A DNA stretch of 64,000 nt from Gordius sp. MW1. Taxonomy: Eukaryota; Nematomorpha; Gordioida; Gordea; Gordiidae. The notes below the pieces were generated by a model that saw only the letters and a list, made by a program, of their open reading frames with translations, was not told the origin of the DNA and did no database searches. The position numbers and the translations under genes were made by a program. Positions within the stretch are counted from its first letter, which is position 1, and each line of letters begins with the position of its first letter. The stretch covers positions 4,154,001-4,218,000 of the forward strand of contig OZ038527.1 in the NCBI GenBank assembly GCA_964036665.1, given 5' to 3'. Below are positions 35,377 to 45,791 of the stretch, piece after piece.

Positions 35377-35580
35377 TTAAGTATGTTGTATGCTAAAATA
35401 ATGAGCTGGCATCGATCCATGGATTGAGATTGTATTAGAATTTACAATTTCCATGGTGATTTTCTGCTTGATGTAAAAGAATTCTTTGGGATCCTGTGTA
35501 ATGGAGGTTACATATTTTGAAATTTGTTTAAGGAATTGGCTACCCTCGGAACCTAAATTACCGAGGGTCGTCGTGGCCAC
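35377..35580 (-). pseudogene. LINE C-terminal fragment (same family as the LINE at 48925-51750)
   Basis: A 67-codon minus-strand frame containing GSEGSQFLKQISKYVTSITQ, then FFYIKQK and SIHGSMP. By eye it is collinear with the C-terminus of the YLDD-type LINE at 49023-49200 (GKSALNFFKELNK... NFLLRQ ... SLMDSMP). It is richer in G+C than its surroundings. No RT core is adjacent, so it looks like an isolated 3' fragment; an unrecognised host exon is the alternative. Confidence 0.45.
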
Positions 35581-35649
35581 TACTGGTAAAATAATATTGC
35601 TGAGTTAATCATGATCCTTGTAATTTTAAATAATATTTTGGAAGCATAT

Positions 35650-37020
35650 ATACAAAATTAAATCTTATAACTGGTGCACCGTTAATTCAATAATTTAAGG
35701 GTTTTTACCATAAGGCTTCTTTAACTTTTATTTAAAATCTTATTCGATTACTTGAAGCATTTTATTATTTGCTATACTAGTGACAATTTTTAATAAGTTT
35801 TTTAGAACATAATTTTTCTCGCAGAACATTACATTTTTCTAAATTCTATTATGCAAAAGTAAGGAGTTTTTTTTATGTTATCTATAAAAATTGATCGTTG
35901 TGAAATAGTTTTTGAATCTATTGTATGCTTTTTGGGCAGGCAAAACAGATAAATAAAATATTTTAAACTTTATCTAATTCCCTTTAACACAAGCAATATA
36001 GCATTTACAAATTTTTAATAATATTTTACAAAATGTTTTAAAGATTAAATTTATAAAATTTTTAGATGTTCTAAACATTATGACTATCACAACTCGATTT
36101 TTGTTGGATAACAAAATAATTAATGCAAAAATTTTCATATTTTGATATTCCTGAAATTTGTATTTTAAACACAATTATTATATTAACTTTGATTATAGGT
36201 TTGATGACATTTAAATTTAGAAATCGTTATTTTTTGTATTGATTATCTCAAAACAATTTTATAACACTTCCAATATCTGGCACCGTTACAATGTATAAGA
36301 AATCGACCTGCCATTGTGCTAAGTCTTAAATTAAAAATAAACATTTCTAGATTTTTCAAACATGATTACATTAATTTAGTGAACTCATTTGATAAAAGAT
36401 ATAAAATTAACCTCTATTGATCCCGCTTTAAAGTCAAAAGATAATATATTTTTTATTCATAATTATTAAATAACTCATCTATTTAATTTGAATTATGTGT
36501 TAAAAGTGGAACAGGCGTGCGTCAAAATTACTTTAGCAGGGGGAAATAGGCAAAATTTTGTTTAGACGCTGATCTGGGAAGCCCTTATAAACTACCCCAA
36601 ATTTTTAATAATTTATTAATTCAATTAAATTAAATATAAAAGTCTGCTAAGCCAGATAAATATTTTAAATATTTTAAAGTTTTTTACACGTGGAAAATTT
36701 ATTAAAATATAGGCCAAGTTAACAAATTTCGATTTCTTTAAGTAATTTATCAAATCCCAACCAATATTTTACTGAAGAGTTGGTAGTTTCAAAGGATATA
36801 AGATGAATTTTATTTAATTTTTGAAACTTCGGTTCATATGCTCTTTGCTAAAACCCGCAGGTTGCTTTAAGTTCTATTAAGCCTAAAATATAATCGTTTG
36901 AAAGCTTTGGCTAAGCCCGGGAATAATAAATATTAAATGTAAAGGCGGGCGGGGAAAAATTTAATTTGCAAAATTATGTTATAAAACGAAAATTAAATAT
37001 TTAATTTTAAAACATAGAGT
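35650..37020. repeat. Tandem segmental duplication, unit 1
   Basis: Shares a long series of collinear matches with 37040-39460. They include GTGCACCGTTAA, GGCAGGCAAAACAGATAAA, AAATTTGTATTTTAAACACA, CTGGCACCGTTACAATGTAT, ACCTCTATTGATCCCG and AAAACCCGCAGGTTGCTTT. No coding frame. Confidence 0.85.
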
Positions 37021-38020
37021 TTGACCGCGGCTAGTATAATATTAAATCTATTATAATAATTAATGCACCGTTAACTCAATGATTTTAGGTTCCTTTTTAT
37101 AATGCTTCACTAATTTTTATTTAGAATCTAATTGGATTCTTTTAATTGTTTTATTAGCTGGTGAAAATTCTAAATAAGTTTCTAGAATTTAAATTCAATC
37201 ATGCAAAAGTAAGTATTTTTTGTTATTATTTACAACATATAATCTGTTGTGAATTAAAATAATTTAAATCTATCGTATGATTTTTCGGCAGGCAAAACAG
37301 ATAAAATATTTGTTGAAATACATCATATTTGAACTTGCAAAACTTAAATTTTAAATTTATAAAACTATTATGATGTTTCAGTTCCAGACCTTATGACTAT
37401 CACAACTCACTTGATTTTTTACGAAATAACCTCATAATTACAATATAATGCAAAAAATTTTCATATTTCGATATGCTTGAAATTTGTATTTTAAACACAA
37501 TTATTATGTTAACTTTGAATATAAGTTTGATGGCATATAAATTAAGAAACAAATATCGTGATTTCTTTATATTGATTATCTCAATTTAAACTTAGGATAA
37601 TACTTCCAATATCTGGCACCGTTACAATGTATAAGGAGTCGAATTGCCATTGTAGTAAGTCCTAATCTAATTGATCATTAAATACTTTTCAGATCCATTA
37701 AATGTAATCAAAAGTTACAAAATTTCTAGTTTTTAAACATAAATACAGTAATTTAGTGTATTCATTTAATAAAAACTTAACCTCTATTGATCCCGTTTCA
37801 ATGTCAAAAGACGATATATATTAATTGCTATGCAATTTATGGGCTCGTTTTTGGTTGTCCGTCCGTCCGTTGTCCGTCCGTTACCCTATCTATTTGCATT
37901 GGGTATATTAGGTTATCGATTTTTTAAATTAATGCATAAGAAAGAGGTGCCCCACCCCTCATCTCTATCTCCCTCGGTGTGTTATATATAAGATTTGTTA
38001 AATTAGCTATTATATAATAA

Positions 38021-38800
38021 ACATAAATAAAAGTTGTTTACTTTTAATTGCTATGCAATTTAACAGTTTTTTAGTTAGAATCCCGGAGTTTTTTTTGACT
38101 CTTATGATTGTTCTTGTTACTATCAGTGATAATAAGAATTTTTGGCCGTCCGCTGGCTCTTGACCGATGGAAAAAATGACCATTGGCCAAAATGTGAATC
38201 GAAATTATTTTTTTCGTTTTTTTTGACTATTATGATTGTTCCTGTTCCTACCATTGCTATTATGACTTTTTGGCCGTCCGCTGGCTGCTGACCAATGTTA
38301 TATAAAAAACATAAATAAAAGTTGTTTACTTTTAATTGCTATGCAATTTAACTAGTTTTTGGGTTAGAATCCCGGAGTTTTTTTTTGACTTTTATGATTG
38401 TTCTTGTTACTATCATTGATAATAAGAATTTTTGGCCGTCCGCTGGCTCCTGACCGATGGAAAAAATGACCATTGGCCAAAATGTGAATCGAAATTATTT
38501 TTTTCGTTTTTGTTTGACTATTATGAATTTATATCCATTTTTACCGTGTCCTGGCTGCTGACCAATGGAAAAAAATGACCACTGGCTAAAATGTGATTCG
38601 AAAATTTTTTTTTCGTTTTTTTTACTCTTATGAATTTATAACCACTTTTACCGTGTGCTGGCTGCTGACCAATGGAAAAAAATGACCATTGGCCAAAGTG
38701 AGCATCAAAATTTTTTTTTTCGTTTTTTTGGCTATCATTGACTTATAGAGTATCTGTTGGTACTGACCAATAGAGAAAAAATGACCATTGGCCAAATTTT
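38021..38800 (+). repeat. Minisatellite array with CCAATGG...CCATTGG hairpin units
   Basis: Units of about 105-150 bp, each with GCTGCTGACCAATGGAAAAA, ATGACCATTGGCCAAAATG and a T-rich spacer. A larger unit of about 288 bp is repeated once (38021 and 38308), each beginning with AATTGCTATGCAATTTAAC and a GTTAGAATCCCGGAG stretch before a T-run. Confidence 0.9.
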
Positions 38801-38945
38801 TGATTCTTTTAATTAAAAATTGTTCAAATTCAACAAAAAATTTATCCCAACAATTCTGCAAATTCTTAACATTGTGTTGTTTTATAATATAATGTTTATT
38901 AGACCCATAATCACTAAAGGCCGTAAAAACTAATGTAATAAGCAA
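38628..38945 (-). other. Repeat-borne ORF (105 codons) conserved between element copies
   Basis: Minus-strand frame reading FSDYGSNKHYIIKQHNVKNL, then FFVEFEQFLIKRIKNLANGH. The same protein sequence with few changes is encoded at 63427-63666 in another copy of the element. No domain recognised. Its tail is minisatellite sequence. Similarity may reflect recent copying rather than selection on a protein. Confidence 0.4.
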
Positions 38946-39452
38946 CTAGATACAAACACTAAATCTAACCCTAACCCTTGCCTATATTACATTTTGCCTA
39001 TATTACATTTTGCCTATAAATGGAAAATTTGTATAAATAATAAATTAATCATTAGGCATTTAATACCCCCCTATAGGCATTCTCGCCCCTTCCCACCTTT
39101 CTCGCCCATAATTGCATAGCAAATATGATACATTTATACGAAGTACAGATGAGTCGTCCCCCCTTCCCTTCCCCTCTTCCCTTCCCTTCTCCCCCTTCCA
39201 ACGAGGGCCGAAGGCCCGAGTTTTTTCTATTTACAATCAATAACTAACACATATATCTAATTAGAATTATGTTCTCGTAAGTGTAACAGGCGTGGTGCTA
39301 AAACCCGCAGGTTGCTTTGAGCTCTATAAAACCTAATTTATCATAGTTTGAAAGCCTTGGCTAAGTCGGGGAATAATTGAATATTAAAAAAAAGGTGGAC
39401 GGGGGGAAATGTAATTTGCAAGATATGTTATAAAACGAAAGTTTAATATTTA

Positions 39453-39656
39453 ATTTTGTAAAAAGTAGCTGGGTTTAGTTTGGTCGATCTTTGGTTTTAG
39501 TCGACTAAACATGAAGAGACCAAAAATTTTTTGGCATCGATTTTTCTTAGTCGACCTCTAGGCTTAGTAGAAATTTGCAAAATAGATCACAGTCGACCGT
39601 TGGTTTTAGTTGAATCAAAGAGCGACCAAACAAAACCCGAGTCTTTTTACAAGAAT
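39453..39656. repeat. Tc1/mariner-like fold-back MITE, copy 6 (diverged)
   Basis: TTGTAAAAAGTAGCTGGG ... AACCCGAGTCTTTTTACAAG with the inner GGTCGATC and AGTCGACC blocks. Sits at the end of duplication unit 2. Confidence 0.75.
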
Positions 39657-39734
39657 AGTTTATATGGTACAATTACATTTGACATGAGTGTCTATTATGT
39701 AAATGAATAAAATAAATTTTTAGGATGTTATTGC

Positions 39735-40110
39735 AGTGCACAGTAAGAAATTAAAAATTGCACAGTTAATTAATAATAAAGTGCTCAGTAATTAAATAAA
39801 ATTGCACAGTTAATTAACAATAAATTGCTCAGTAATTTAGTAAAATTGCTCAGTAATTATATAGCATTGCTTAGTAATTTTATAATATTTCTCAGTAATT
39901 TTGTAGCAATGAGCATTGCACAGTAATTTAATAACATAGCTCAGTACCTCAATAATTTAATAAAATTAATTAATAATTTGAATTGATAAGTAATTTTTGA
40001 GCATTGCTCAGTAATTTAATAACATTGCTCAGTACTTTAATAATTTAATAAAATTGCTTAATAATTTGAATTGATAAGTCGTTTTTGAGCATTGCTCAGT
40101 AATCAAAACA
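39735..40110. repeat. Minisatellite, core TTGCTCAGTAATTTAATAA
   Basis: About fifteen diverged copies of a roughly 20-bp unit. A longer higher-order segment (GAGCATTGCTCAGTAATTTA onward, about 85-115 bp) is repeated at about 39910, 40003 and 40087. The core contains the palindrome GAGCATTGCTC. Confidence 0.85.
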
Positions 40111-41118
40111 CAACTTAGTTTTCAATAGAAAAATGCCTAATAATCTTTACAAATTGTTTAATAATATTTAGACGCTAAATTAAAAAAATACTCAGTCTAT
40201 AATTCAATAACTAATAATTAAATTATCATTTTAAGTTTTTTATATAAAAAATTTAGTTTGTGAATAAAATTAAGCACTTATTTATTTTAGCTAAAATAAA
40301 TAGTTTGGAGGCTTGATAATATACATTGCCCTTCCTCTCATGGGTTAGGGTTACATTATTTTGTTCTCAATTTTTTTATAGCTTGCCACACAATATCCAT
40401 ATCTTCTTCGGCAAATCATGGTGTACACAAGTAAGTTCATATTTCCAAAATTATATTAAAATTTACTTATTAAAAAATGTATTTAAAATAAAAGTTGATC
40501 AAATATAAGTGACCATAATTTATATTGGCCATACGTGTCTCGTTCTAAATTTATTAGTATATAAATTTAAACCTTTTTAATAACCTTTTTATCGTCCTCT
40601 TTTCTAGAATTAGCTGTCTAATTAAAATGGCGGTCATATATTGTAGATAAACACTAATAACAATTAAAAGGTTTTTAGATTTAGAATTTTTACGTTTTAA
40701 TTTTGTTTTTGCTAAATGATTTTAGAAACTAATTACATTATCAGGTTGAACCAAAATGTTTAATAGAAGTTTAGTCATTGATTTAGCTCTATTTTTCTTA
40801 TCATTGTTTATAAAGCAAGCAACAATCAATAAAATAAAGCCTTTGCACTTATGTTTATTTTAAAACATTTAATAAATTTTATTACGATTTATATAAGTTG
40901 GTGGCGATGGTTATTTAATGATTTAGTTAAATCCATTTTATTGATCATATATTCATTTTGGTAAGTAAAATAAATTTTTATTCCAATAATTTAAGCTTAA
41001 TAGTATGTAAAACATTATTTTTCTATTGATACTATAACCAAACATAAATCCTAAAATAAAACAATATCCTACGTAAAGTTGTTACAACAGTCGATTGTTT
41101 TAACGCGTTACCAATCAA
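40111..41118. other. No confirmed gene; one candidate mini-exon at 40382-40430
   Basis: A 49-bp segment (40382-40430) lies between a strong acceptor (tttttttatag) and a consensus donor (gtaagt). It is open in all three phases. Its phase would allow joining to the exon at 42208, but nothing else supports it. Confidence 0.25.
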
Positions 41119-41266
41119 CATGGGCGTAGCCAGGAAGGGGGGGGGCAGCTGCCCCCCCCCTAAATGGCGAAAAAAAAAATTTCAATGCAAAAACCCTTAA
41201 AAATTTAAAAAAAAATTATGTTTTGCCCCCCCCCCTAATCCAAAACCTGGCTACGCTACGCCCATG
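41119..41266 (+). repeat. hAT-type MITE (CATGGGCGTAGCC family), copy 10
   Basis: CATGGGCGTAGCCAGG ... CTGGCTACGCTACGCCCATG with a perfect 8-bp duplication ccaatcaa (41111-41118 and 41267-41274). The right end has a 5-bp internal duplication (CTACG CTACG). Confidence 0.95.
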
Positions 41267-42207
41267 CCAATCAATATGACTAATTGTGTAGGTGTAAAAA
41301 TGACTAGAAACCTATAAACTCGTTAATCAGGTCCTAAAGCCAGGGTAGTTTTATGGGTCCTGTAAGTTTTGATAAATGATTACAACCAATTTTGTATTAA
41401 AGTTAAAATATTAGGTATACAAAATTGAAGAGTTTGTCTTTTAAAATAATCACGATAGAGCTAATTAAAATTAAGGTCAACATGACCCCTTTTACCAATC
41501 GATCCATAATTTTATAAACCTGACCCAGACAGAGTGCAATTGATTTTAATTCCCAATGCCAGATTGATGATTATTTAGCACACCCGAAAATTCGAAACGA
41601 ATCAGAGTAGCAGTTATTATATCACCGATGTTTCATTTTTACTCGTAAAAATAGCCTTTGCTATATATCTGACCCAACGAGATCTAGAGTTTTAGTTTAG
41701 CGCTTAAAAATCAGATATTGCCAAGATTATTATAGTTTTTAAAATTTTTGTCTAGCCATGCATCACGTCACGACGTATACCAAATTTTTGTGAAAGGGCT
41801 TTATTTTGAAAATTCCACAATTTCCTTTAGATGTATATTGTAATTTTTGGATTTTTCATGGCTAGGCTAATGCTGGTATTTGCGCAATATTTTTCATTTA
41901 ACAAATACACAAAAGAATCCGGGGCTGTTTTCACACTTGGGGGCTAATCGTTTCGAAATCTATAAAGCCTTATCTGGCCTAACCTTGACCTTATGAATGA
42001 GGGTTATCTACCTAACACATCCGACTCCATTGCGCATTCGGATATTTTTTACAATAATATTTCTATTTATTATTTCACCCTCGAGCCCGAGAACAAATGA
42101 TTTATATCGTTATAAAATTTAAACTGAGCATAAATTTAAAATCGTGATATTTGCCTTTGATAAAATAATTTTGGTAAATTGCTTGATATCCATTGAAAGT
42201 GGGTTAG
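41267..42207. other. No gene seen (probable intron of the third gene)
   Basis: AT-rich; no exon recognised before 42208. Confidence 0.45.
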
Positions 42208-42354
42208 TTTACGGTCTCACCGGTCTCAACTTGAGACTCAAACCAATAAAGGAAAAGTCGGAGGAAGATAAATGTGATTTAACAAGTATGGGCAACAGCC
42301 AATGCAGCGGTTTGTGGCGTAACCACGGAAATTCAACGAGCGCCGATGGGAATG
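42208..42354 (+). CDS. Unrecognised gene, exon A
   Basis: First well-supported exon of a third + strand gene. Acceptor ggttag; the frame reads YGLTGLNLRLKPIKEKSEED, then SMGNSQCSGLW ... STSADGN. It ends in phase 1 at a gttagc donor, whose phase matches exon B exactly. The upstream exons are unknown; a Met at 42144 in the same open stretch could be a start only if the acceptor is not used. No domain recognised. The protein is hydrophilic, without membrane segments in the visible part. Confidence 0.6.
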
Positions 42355-42647
42355 GTTAGCATGGATTTACTAATATTACAAATTTCGTTTTCCACATTTA
42401 TAATAATTATTCTAGATAATTTTATTTTTCTTTCAAATGAATTTTGATAATCCTTATCTTTTAATCAACTATCAATTTTTTTTTTTTTAGTGTATAATTA
42501 ATATTAAAATATGTTAATTTTTGACTTTTAACTATATTCCCAATTTTATTGCATTTATTATAATTTAAAGCCCTTACCAGCATATTTGGGCAAAAGGTAA
42601 AATTTTCGAAAGCTAAAAAATAACATTTTTAAATGAAAACAAAACAG

Positions 42648-42765
42648 ATGACGTGCGGTGTGTGCGAGTCATTAGAAAAGTTTCGTTGAGAAGCGTCAGA
42701 CCGGAACTACCAACTGTCGTTCCCGGAAACGTTAGATCGATGATCGAACTGTATGAAAACATGAG
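42648..42765 (+). CDS. Unrecognised gene, exon B
   Basis: Acceptor aaacag, donor gtgatt. In the phase dictated by exon A it reads DDVRCVRVIRKVSLRSVRPE, then LPTVVPGNVRSMIELYENM. This is the most protein-like, G+C-richer exon of the gene and the best query for a homology search. Amphipathic, charged. I do not recognise the family. It ends in phase 2, again matching the next exon. Confidence 0.65.
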
Positions 42766-42924
42766 GTGATTAATTCAAACATTTAAGCCTTAAATTCTTT
42801 TTAACATTTAAAAAAATCCTAGCTAGAGGGCCATACACTTTCGTTTATTGATTAATCAATTTAAACTTTTTATAATTGTGCCCAAGAATTATTTTGTAGC
42901 TTTTATAAATGTTGTTACATTTAG

Positions 42925-42987
42925 GGGATCGGATGCAGATAAGGACAGTGGTGTGGAAAGAGGGGATAGTCAAAGATCCCTGAACAA
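42925..42987 (+). CDS. Unrecognised gene, exon C
   Basis: 63 bp, acceptor catttag, donor gtaaaa. It continues in phase as GSDADKDSGVERGDSQRSLN, acidic and Ser-rich (probably disordered), and ends in phase 2. Confidence 0.6.
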
Positions 42988-43039
42988 GTAAAATTCCAAA
43001 CTTTTGAGTCCATAACTTATATTTTGATAAACGTTGCAG

Positions 43040-43073
43040 GTCGTATTTGGAAAAATCCACAGGAAGTCAACAA
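43040..43073 (+). CDS. Unrecognised gene, exon D (donor uncertain)
   Basis: Acceptor gttgcag; reads KSYLEKSTGSQQ up to a gtgaaa donor (phase 0). An alternative donor gtcaac after 43065 would end it in phase 1. The choice decides the frame of the two exons that follow. Confidence 0.5.
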
Positions 43074-43158
43074 GTGAAAGGAGGTTTTAATTTTTCGTTC
43101 ATTTATTGAATTATATTTCTTTATTTATACGTAATCTAGCTAGCTCTCACGCAGCAAG

Positions 43159-43209
43159 CATCATACCTCTGAAGGAAAGGGAGACTCGAATTGCTTCGAC
43201 TCCGCTGAA
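43159..43209 (+). CDS. Unrecognised gene, exon E (acceptor uncertain)
   Basis: Two acceptors lie 4 bp apart (cag at 43154, caag at 43158). From 43159 in phase 0 it reads HHTSEGKGDSNCFDSAE. From 43155 with the alternative exon D donor it reads SIIPLKERETRIASTPLK. The gtatgt donor is good in both cases. Confidence 0.45.
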
Positions 43210-43355
43210 GTATGTATATAAGTTTTCATGTCATCACCTAAATTTTAAATAAATATGTCTAAAATTTTCGATTTTTCATAATTATATATAAATGCGTTTT
43301 TACATTACGCAAAAATATAATGTCGAACTAAGATACCCTTTATGTGTCCGCTCGC

Positions 43356-43675
43356 CCATGCCCGATTTATTAGAGCTGTCCTAACTACCCGGCTCGAAAA
43401 GATTTTAAAATTTTTAGCTGAGATTTTTATATTTTGTAAAAAAAGTTATTTTAATTTCCGATTTTTTTGGATTAGAACTAGGATTAACAAATATTATTGT
43501 TTCAAATAAACAAGTGACTAAACAATTACATTACTTAAAGAAAACATTGAGCCTGAATAGCGCCAATCTTGTTATGGTGCCCACCCGGACCTGCCCGAAA
43601 ATGTAAATTTAAAACAGTTAACGCTGGGCGGGCAGGTTCGGGCAGCGGACCGGGTCCAGCATTTCTCGTCTCTGT
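43356..43675. repeat. GC-rich remnant, possibly hAT-like (CCCGG/GGGCGGGC blocks)
   Basis: Blocks GCCCACCCGGACCTGCCCG and GGGCGGGCAGGTTCGGGCAG, with a related stretch TCCGCTCGCCCATGCC at 43350. The same TGTCCGCTCTCCCATGCC and AGAGCTGCCCGGCC wording occurs at 35175-35265. Termini were not delimited. Confidence 0.4.
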
Positions 43676-43882
43676 TATAGAGTTTAATAAAGAAAAAATA
43701 CCTAGTGTAGCATTGTCAATTATCGATTGAGTTAAAAGCCTTTGTCCCGCAAAATATGGTGTGTTTTGGTTAAATATAAAACAAAATAAATGTCAAATGT
43801 GAATTTAATATACACCCAACAAAGATTATGACAATAAACGATTTGGTCATAAACTTGAATACTATGATTGTATAGTATAATA

Positions 43883-44061
43883 CATGGGCGTAGCCAAGGG
43901 GGGGGGGGGGGGTGTGGCAGCGAGAGATGGCTGCCCCCCTCTAAATCCAAAAATTTGGTGAAACTTATTAAAATTATGGCTAAAATTTCAAAAATTGATC
44001 ATTTTGCCCCTCCCTAAATCATTATTGCCCCCTTCTAATTCCAATGCTGGCTACGCCCACG
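43883..44061 (+). repeat. hAT-type MITE (CATGGGCGTAGCC family), copy 11
   Basis: CATGGGCGTAGCCAAGG ... GCTGGCTACGCCCACG with a perfect 8-bp duplication gtataata (43875-43882 and 44062-44069). Lies 45 bp before exon F of the third gene. Confidence 0.95.
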
Positions 44062-44106
44062 GTATAATAGTAGGAACTTTCTAATTTTTTGATTCATTAA
44101 TCGCAG

Positions 44107-44254
44107 GAAACTGGAGAAAGGAAAGTCAACACTCTCAGCTTCAAATTTAACTTGGAACAACTTTGAAATCAAAAATAGTTTTACTTCAAGCGCAGAAGTA
44201 AAATCTACGTCCTCCGTTCCATGCAACTTAGGCAGTCCACCCTCGACCTTTTAA
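44107..44254 (+). CDS. Unrecognised gene, exon F (terminal or internal)
   Basis: Acceptor atcgcag. In the frame compatible with the alternative exon D/E choice it reads KLEKGKSTLSASNLTWNNFE and stops at TAA 44252-44254. In the phase-0 frame it reads ETGERKVNTLSFKF and stops after 20 codons. An internal donor (gtaaaa after 44197) would instead join it to exon G. Ser-rich and polar. The gene's C-terminus is therefore unresolved. Confidence 0.45.
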
Positions 44255-45100
44255 ATAGCTTCCATGTCTAATATTCGATAAAATTAAGCCTGTCTTAAAT
44301 ATATCCTTTGGATTTTAAAATTGGGATCAAATAGCCTTTTCTGTATCGCCGGGTTTTCAAGCAAAATGATAGCACTCTTCGTCATACAATGACCTTCTTC
44401 AGTGATTGTAGAAAGTTATTGTATCAGCAAATTCTCATTTTTTTAAATTTCAAGAAGCTGCATTCCTATGTAAACCGCCTTAAAAGGGGGAGAGGGATAG
44501 TTTTATTTAAGGAGGGTCAAAGCCATGATGGTTTTAGAATTTGGCCATAAAAATTTAAAAAAAAAATAAGAGATGGAGGGCAGGTGTCTTTATCCCTGTT
44601 ATGCCAAATGATCCAACCCGTGCATTACTCATGTTTGGATTATATTAATTCAACCCTAGATTAATAATGCTAGGAACTCGCCACTGCTCCTCTCTTTATA
44701 TGTGGTGTCTTTGTGTGTAATGAGCTTGTATTTTAATTTTTATTTACGTAATAACGAAAATCGTAAAGCGACGCACATTTGGAGTGAATTTATATCCAGT
44801 TTAATAAATTAAGATCCAAAAATAACATTTTTGTTTGAGGGATTGTGTTGACATAATAAATTGCCAATGCGTTAGGAAATTTCTATATATAGCCAAGCTC
44901 TGAATGAATTAACCCGAAATTAATACTTATAGTCGAATGATCCGTTTGCATCATAGAATCAACTTTTCATTGAGCTCTCAGTCAGTAACTTCTCGTAAGG
45001 AAGAGATGCCAATAGTTTATATTTTCACAAATTTTCATTTTGAATTTTAGTTGGTTATTATATTTTAAGTTCTTGTAAATTGCTCAATCATGTATAGCAA
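44255..45100. other. No gene seen
   Basis: AT-rich, intronic or intergenic. Confidence 0.45.
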
Positions 45101-45269
45101 CATGGGCGTAGCCAGGGGGTCAGGGGGAGGGGGCCCCCCCCCCTAAATGGCGAAAAAAAAATTTTCAATGCAAAAACCTAAAAATTACGTTTTGCCCCCC
45201 CCCCCCCCCTATTTGAACTTTTAAACGTTTTGCTCCCCCCCCCTAATCCAAAACCTGGCTACGCCCATG
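45101..45269 (+). repeat. hAT-type MITE (CATGGGCGTAGCC family), copy 12
   Basis: CATGGGCGTAGCCAGGGGG ... CCTGGCTACGCCCATG with a perfect 8-bp duplication tatagcaa (45093-45100 and 45270-45277). Confidence 0.95.
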
Positions 45270-45791
45270 TATAGCAATCTATTAACGGTGTGATATTCGA
45301 TGAGATTCAACTTTAAACCAAAACCTTGTAGATATCTGGCTAATTCTTTGGTAGGTTTATACCATATTCAATTCTAAAGTTCTCGTCAGAAAAATAACTT
45401 TATACCAGAGGCAAGTTAAAAATCAAATATATGTGAAGGAGATTTAACATTATGTCGAAATTTAAGTTCCCTGTTTATTTCTCTCTACTCCATCTTCTTT
45501 AGGATTCAAATTACTTATAAGATCGTCTAGAGATGGGCAGCAAGAACTCTTGAAAATATGTTTGAAGTCTTGATACCTAAAAATTATCTATTATTAATAA
45601 AAACATCGTAAAATGGTTTTAACTTAAATAAAACTAATCATTCGTTAAACTTAAAATTCCATCATAAAAATTCCTTTAGCATGCCTATTTACAATATTAT
45701 GACAATAATGTTTTTTTAGGAATATTTAGTGGGAAAAGGATTAACATTTTCGGTTATTGTAATTTGTATGAAATAATTTATATTTTCAAAG

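Larger units (their letters stand above)
37824..39225 (+). mobile_element. Minisatellite-bearing element (family E), most complete copy
   Basis: Starts TTAATTGCTATGCAATTTAT. It continues with GTCCGTCCGTTGTCCGTCCG and TGCATTGGGTATATTAGGTT, then a two-level tandem array (38021-38800) and a conserved minus-strand ORF. A pyrimidine-rich block follows. The end is a GC hairpin GGGCCGAAGGCCC followed by GAGTTTTTT. The boundaries are inferred from the intact unit 1 of the surrounding duplication. Structure (no long inverted ends, 3' GC hairpin, AT insertion site) recalls Helitron/Helentron-like elements, but that class is not proven. Confidence 0.7.
37040..39460. repeat. Tandem segmental duplication, unit 2 (interrupted)
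   Basis: Same marker order as unit 1, directly adjacent and in the same orientation. It is interrupted by about 1.4 kb (37824-39225), the minisatellite-bearing element. After the insertion, homology resumes at ATAACTAACA / GTAACAGGCGTG and AAAACCCGCAGGTTGCTTT. Confidence 0.85.

Noticed and set aside
38021-38800. CRISPR-like array
   Set aside because: Units are long, contiguous and diverged with no unique spacers; a eukaryotic minisatellite.
37824-39225. Firm Helitron/Helentron classification of family E
   Set aside because: Terminal GC hairpin and missing TIRs are suggestive only; no Rep/helicase, no defined 5'-TC or CTRR end.
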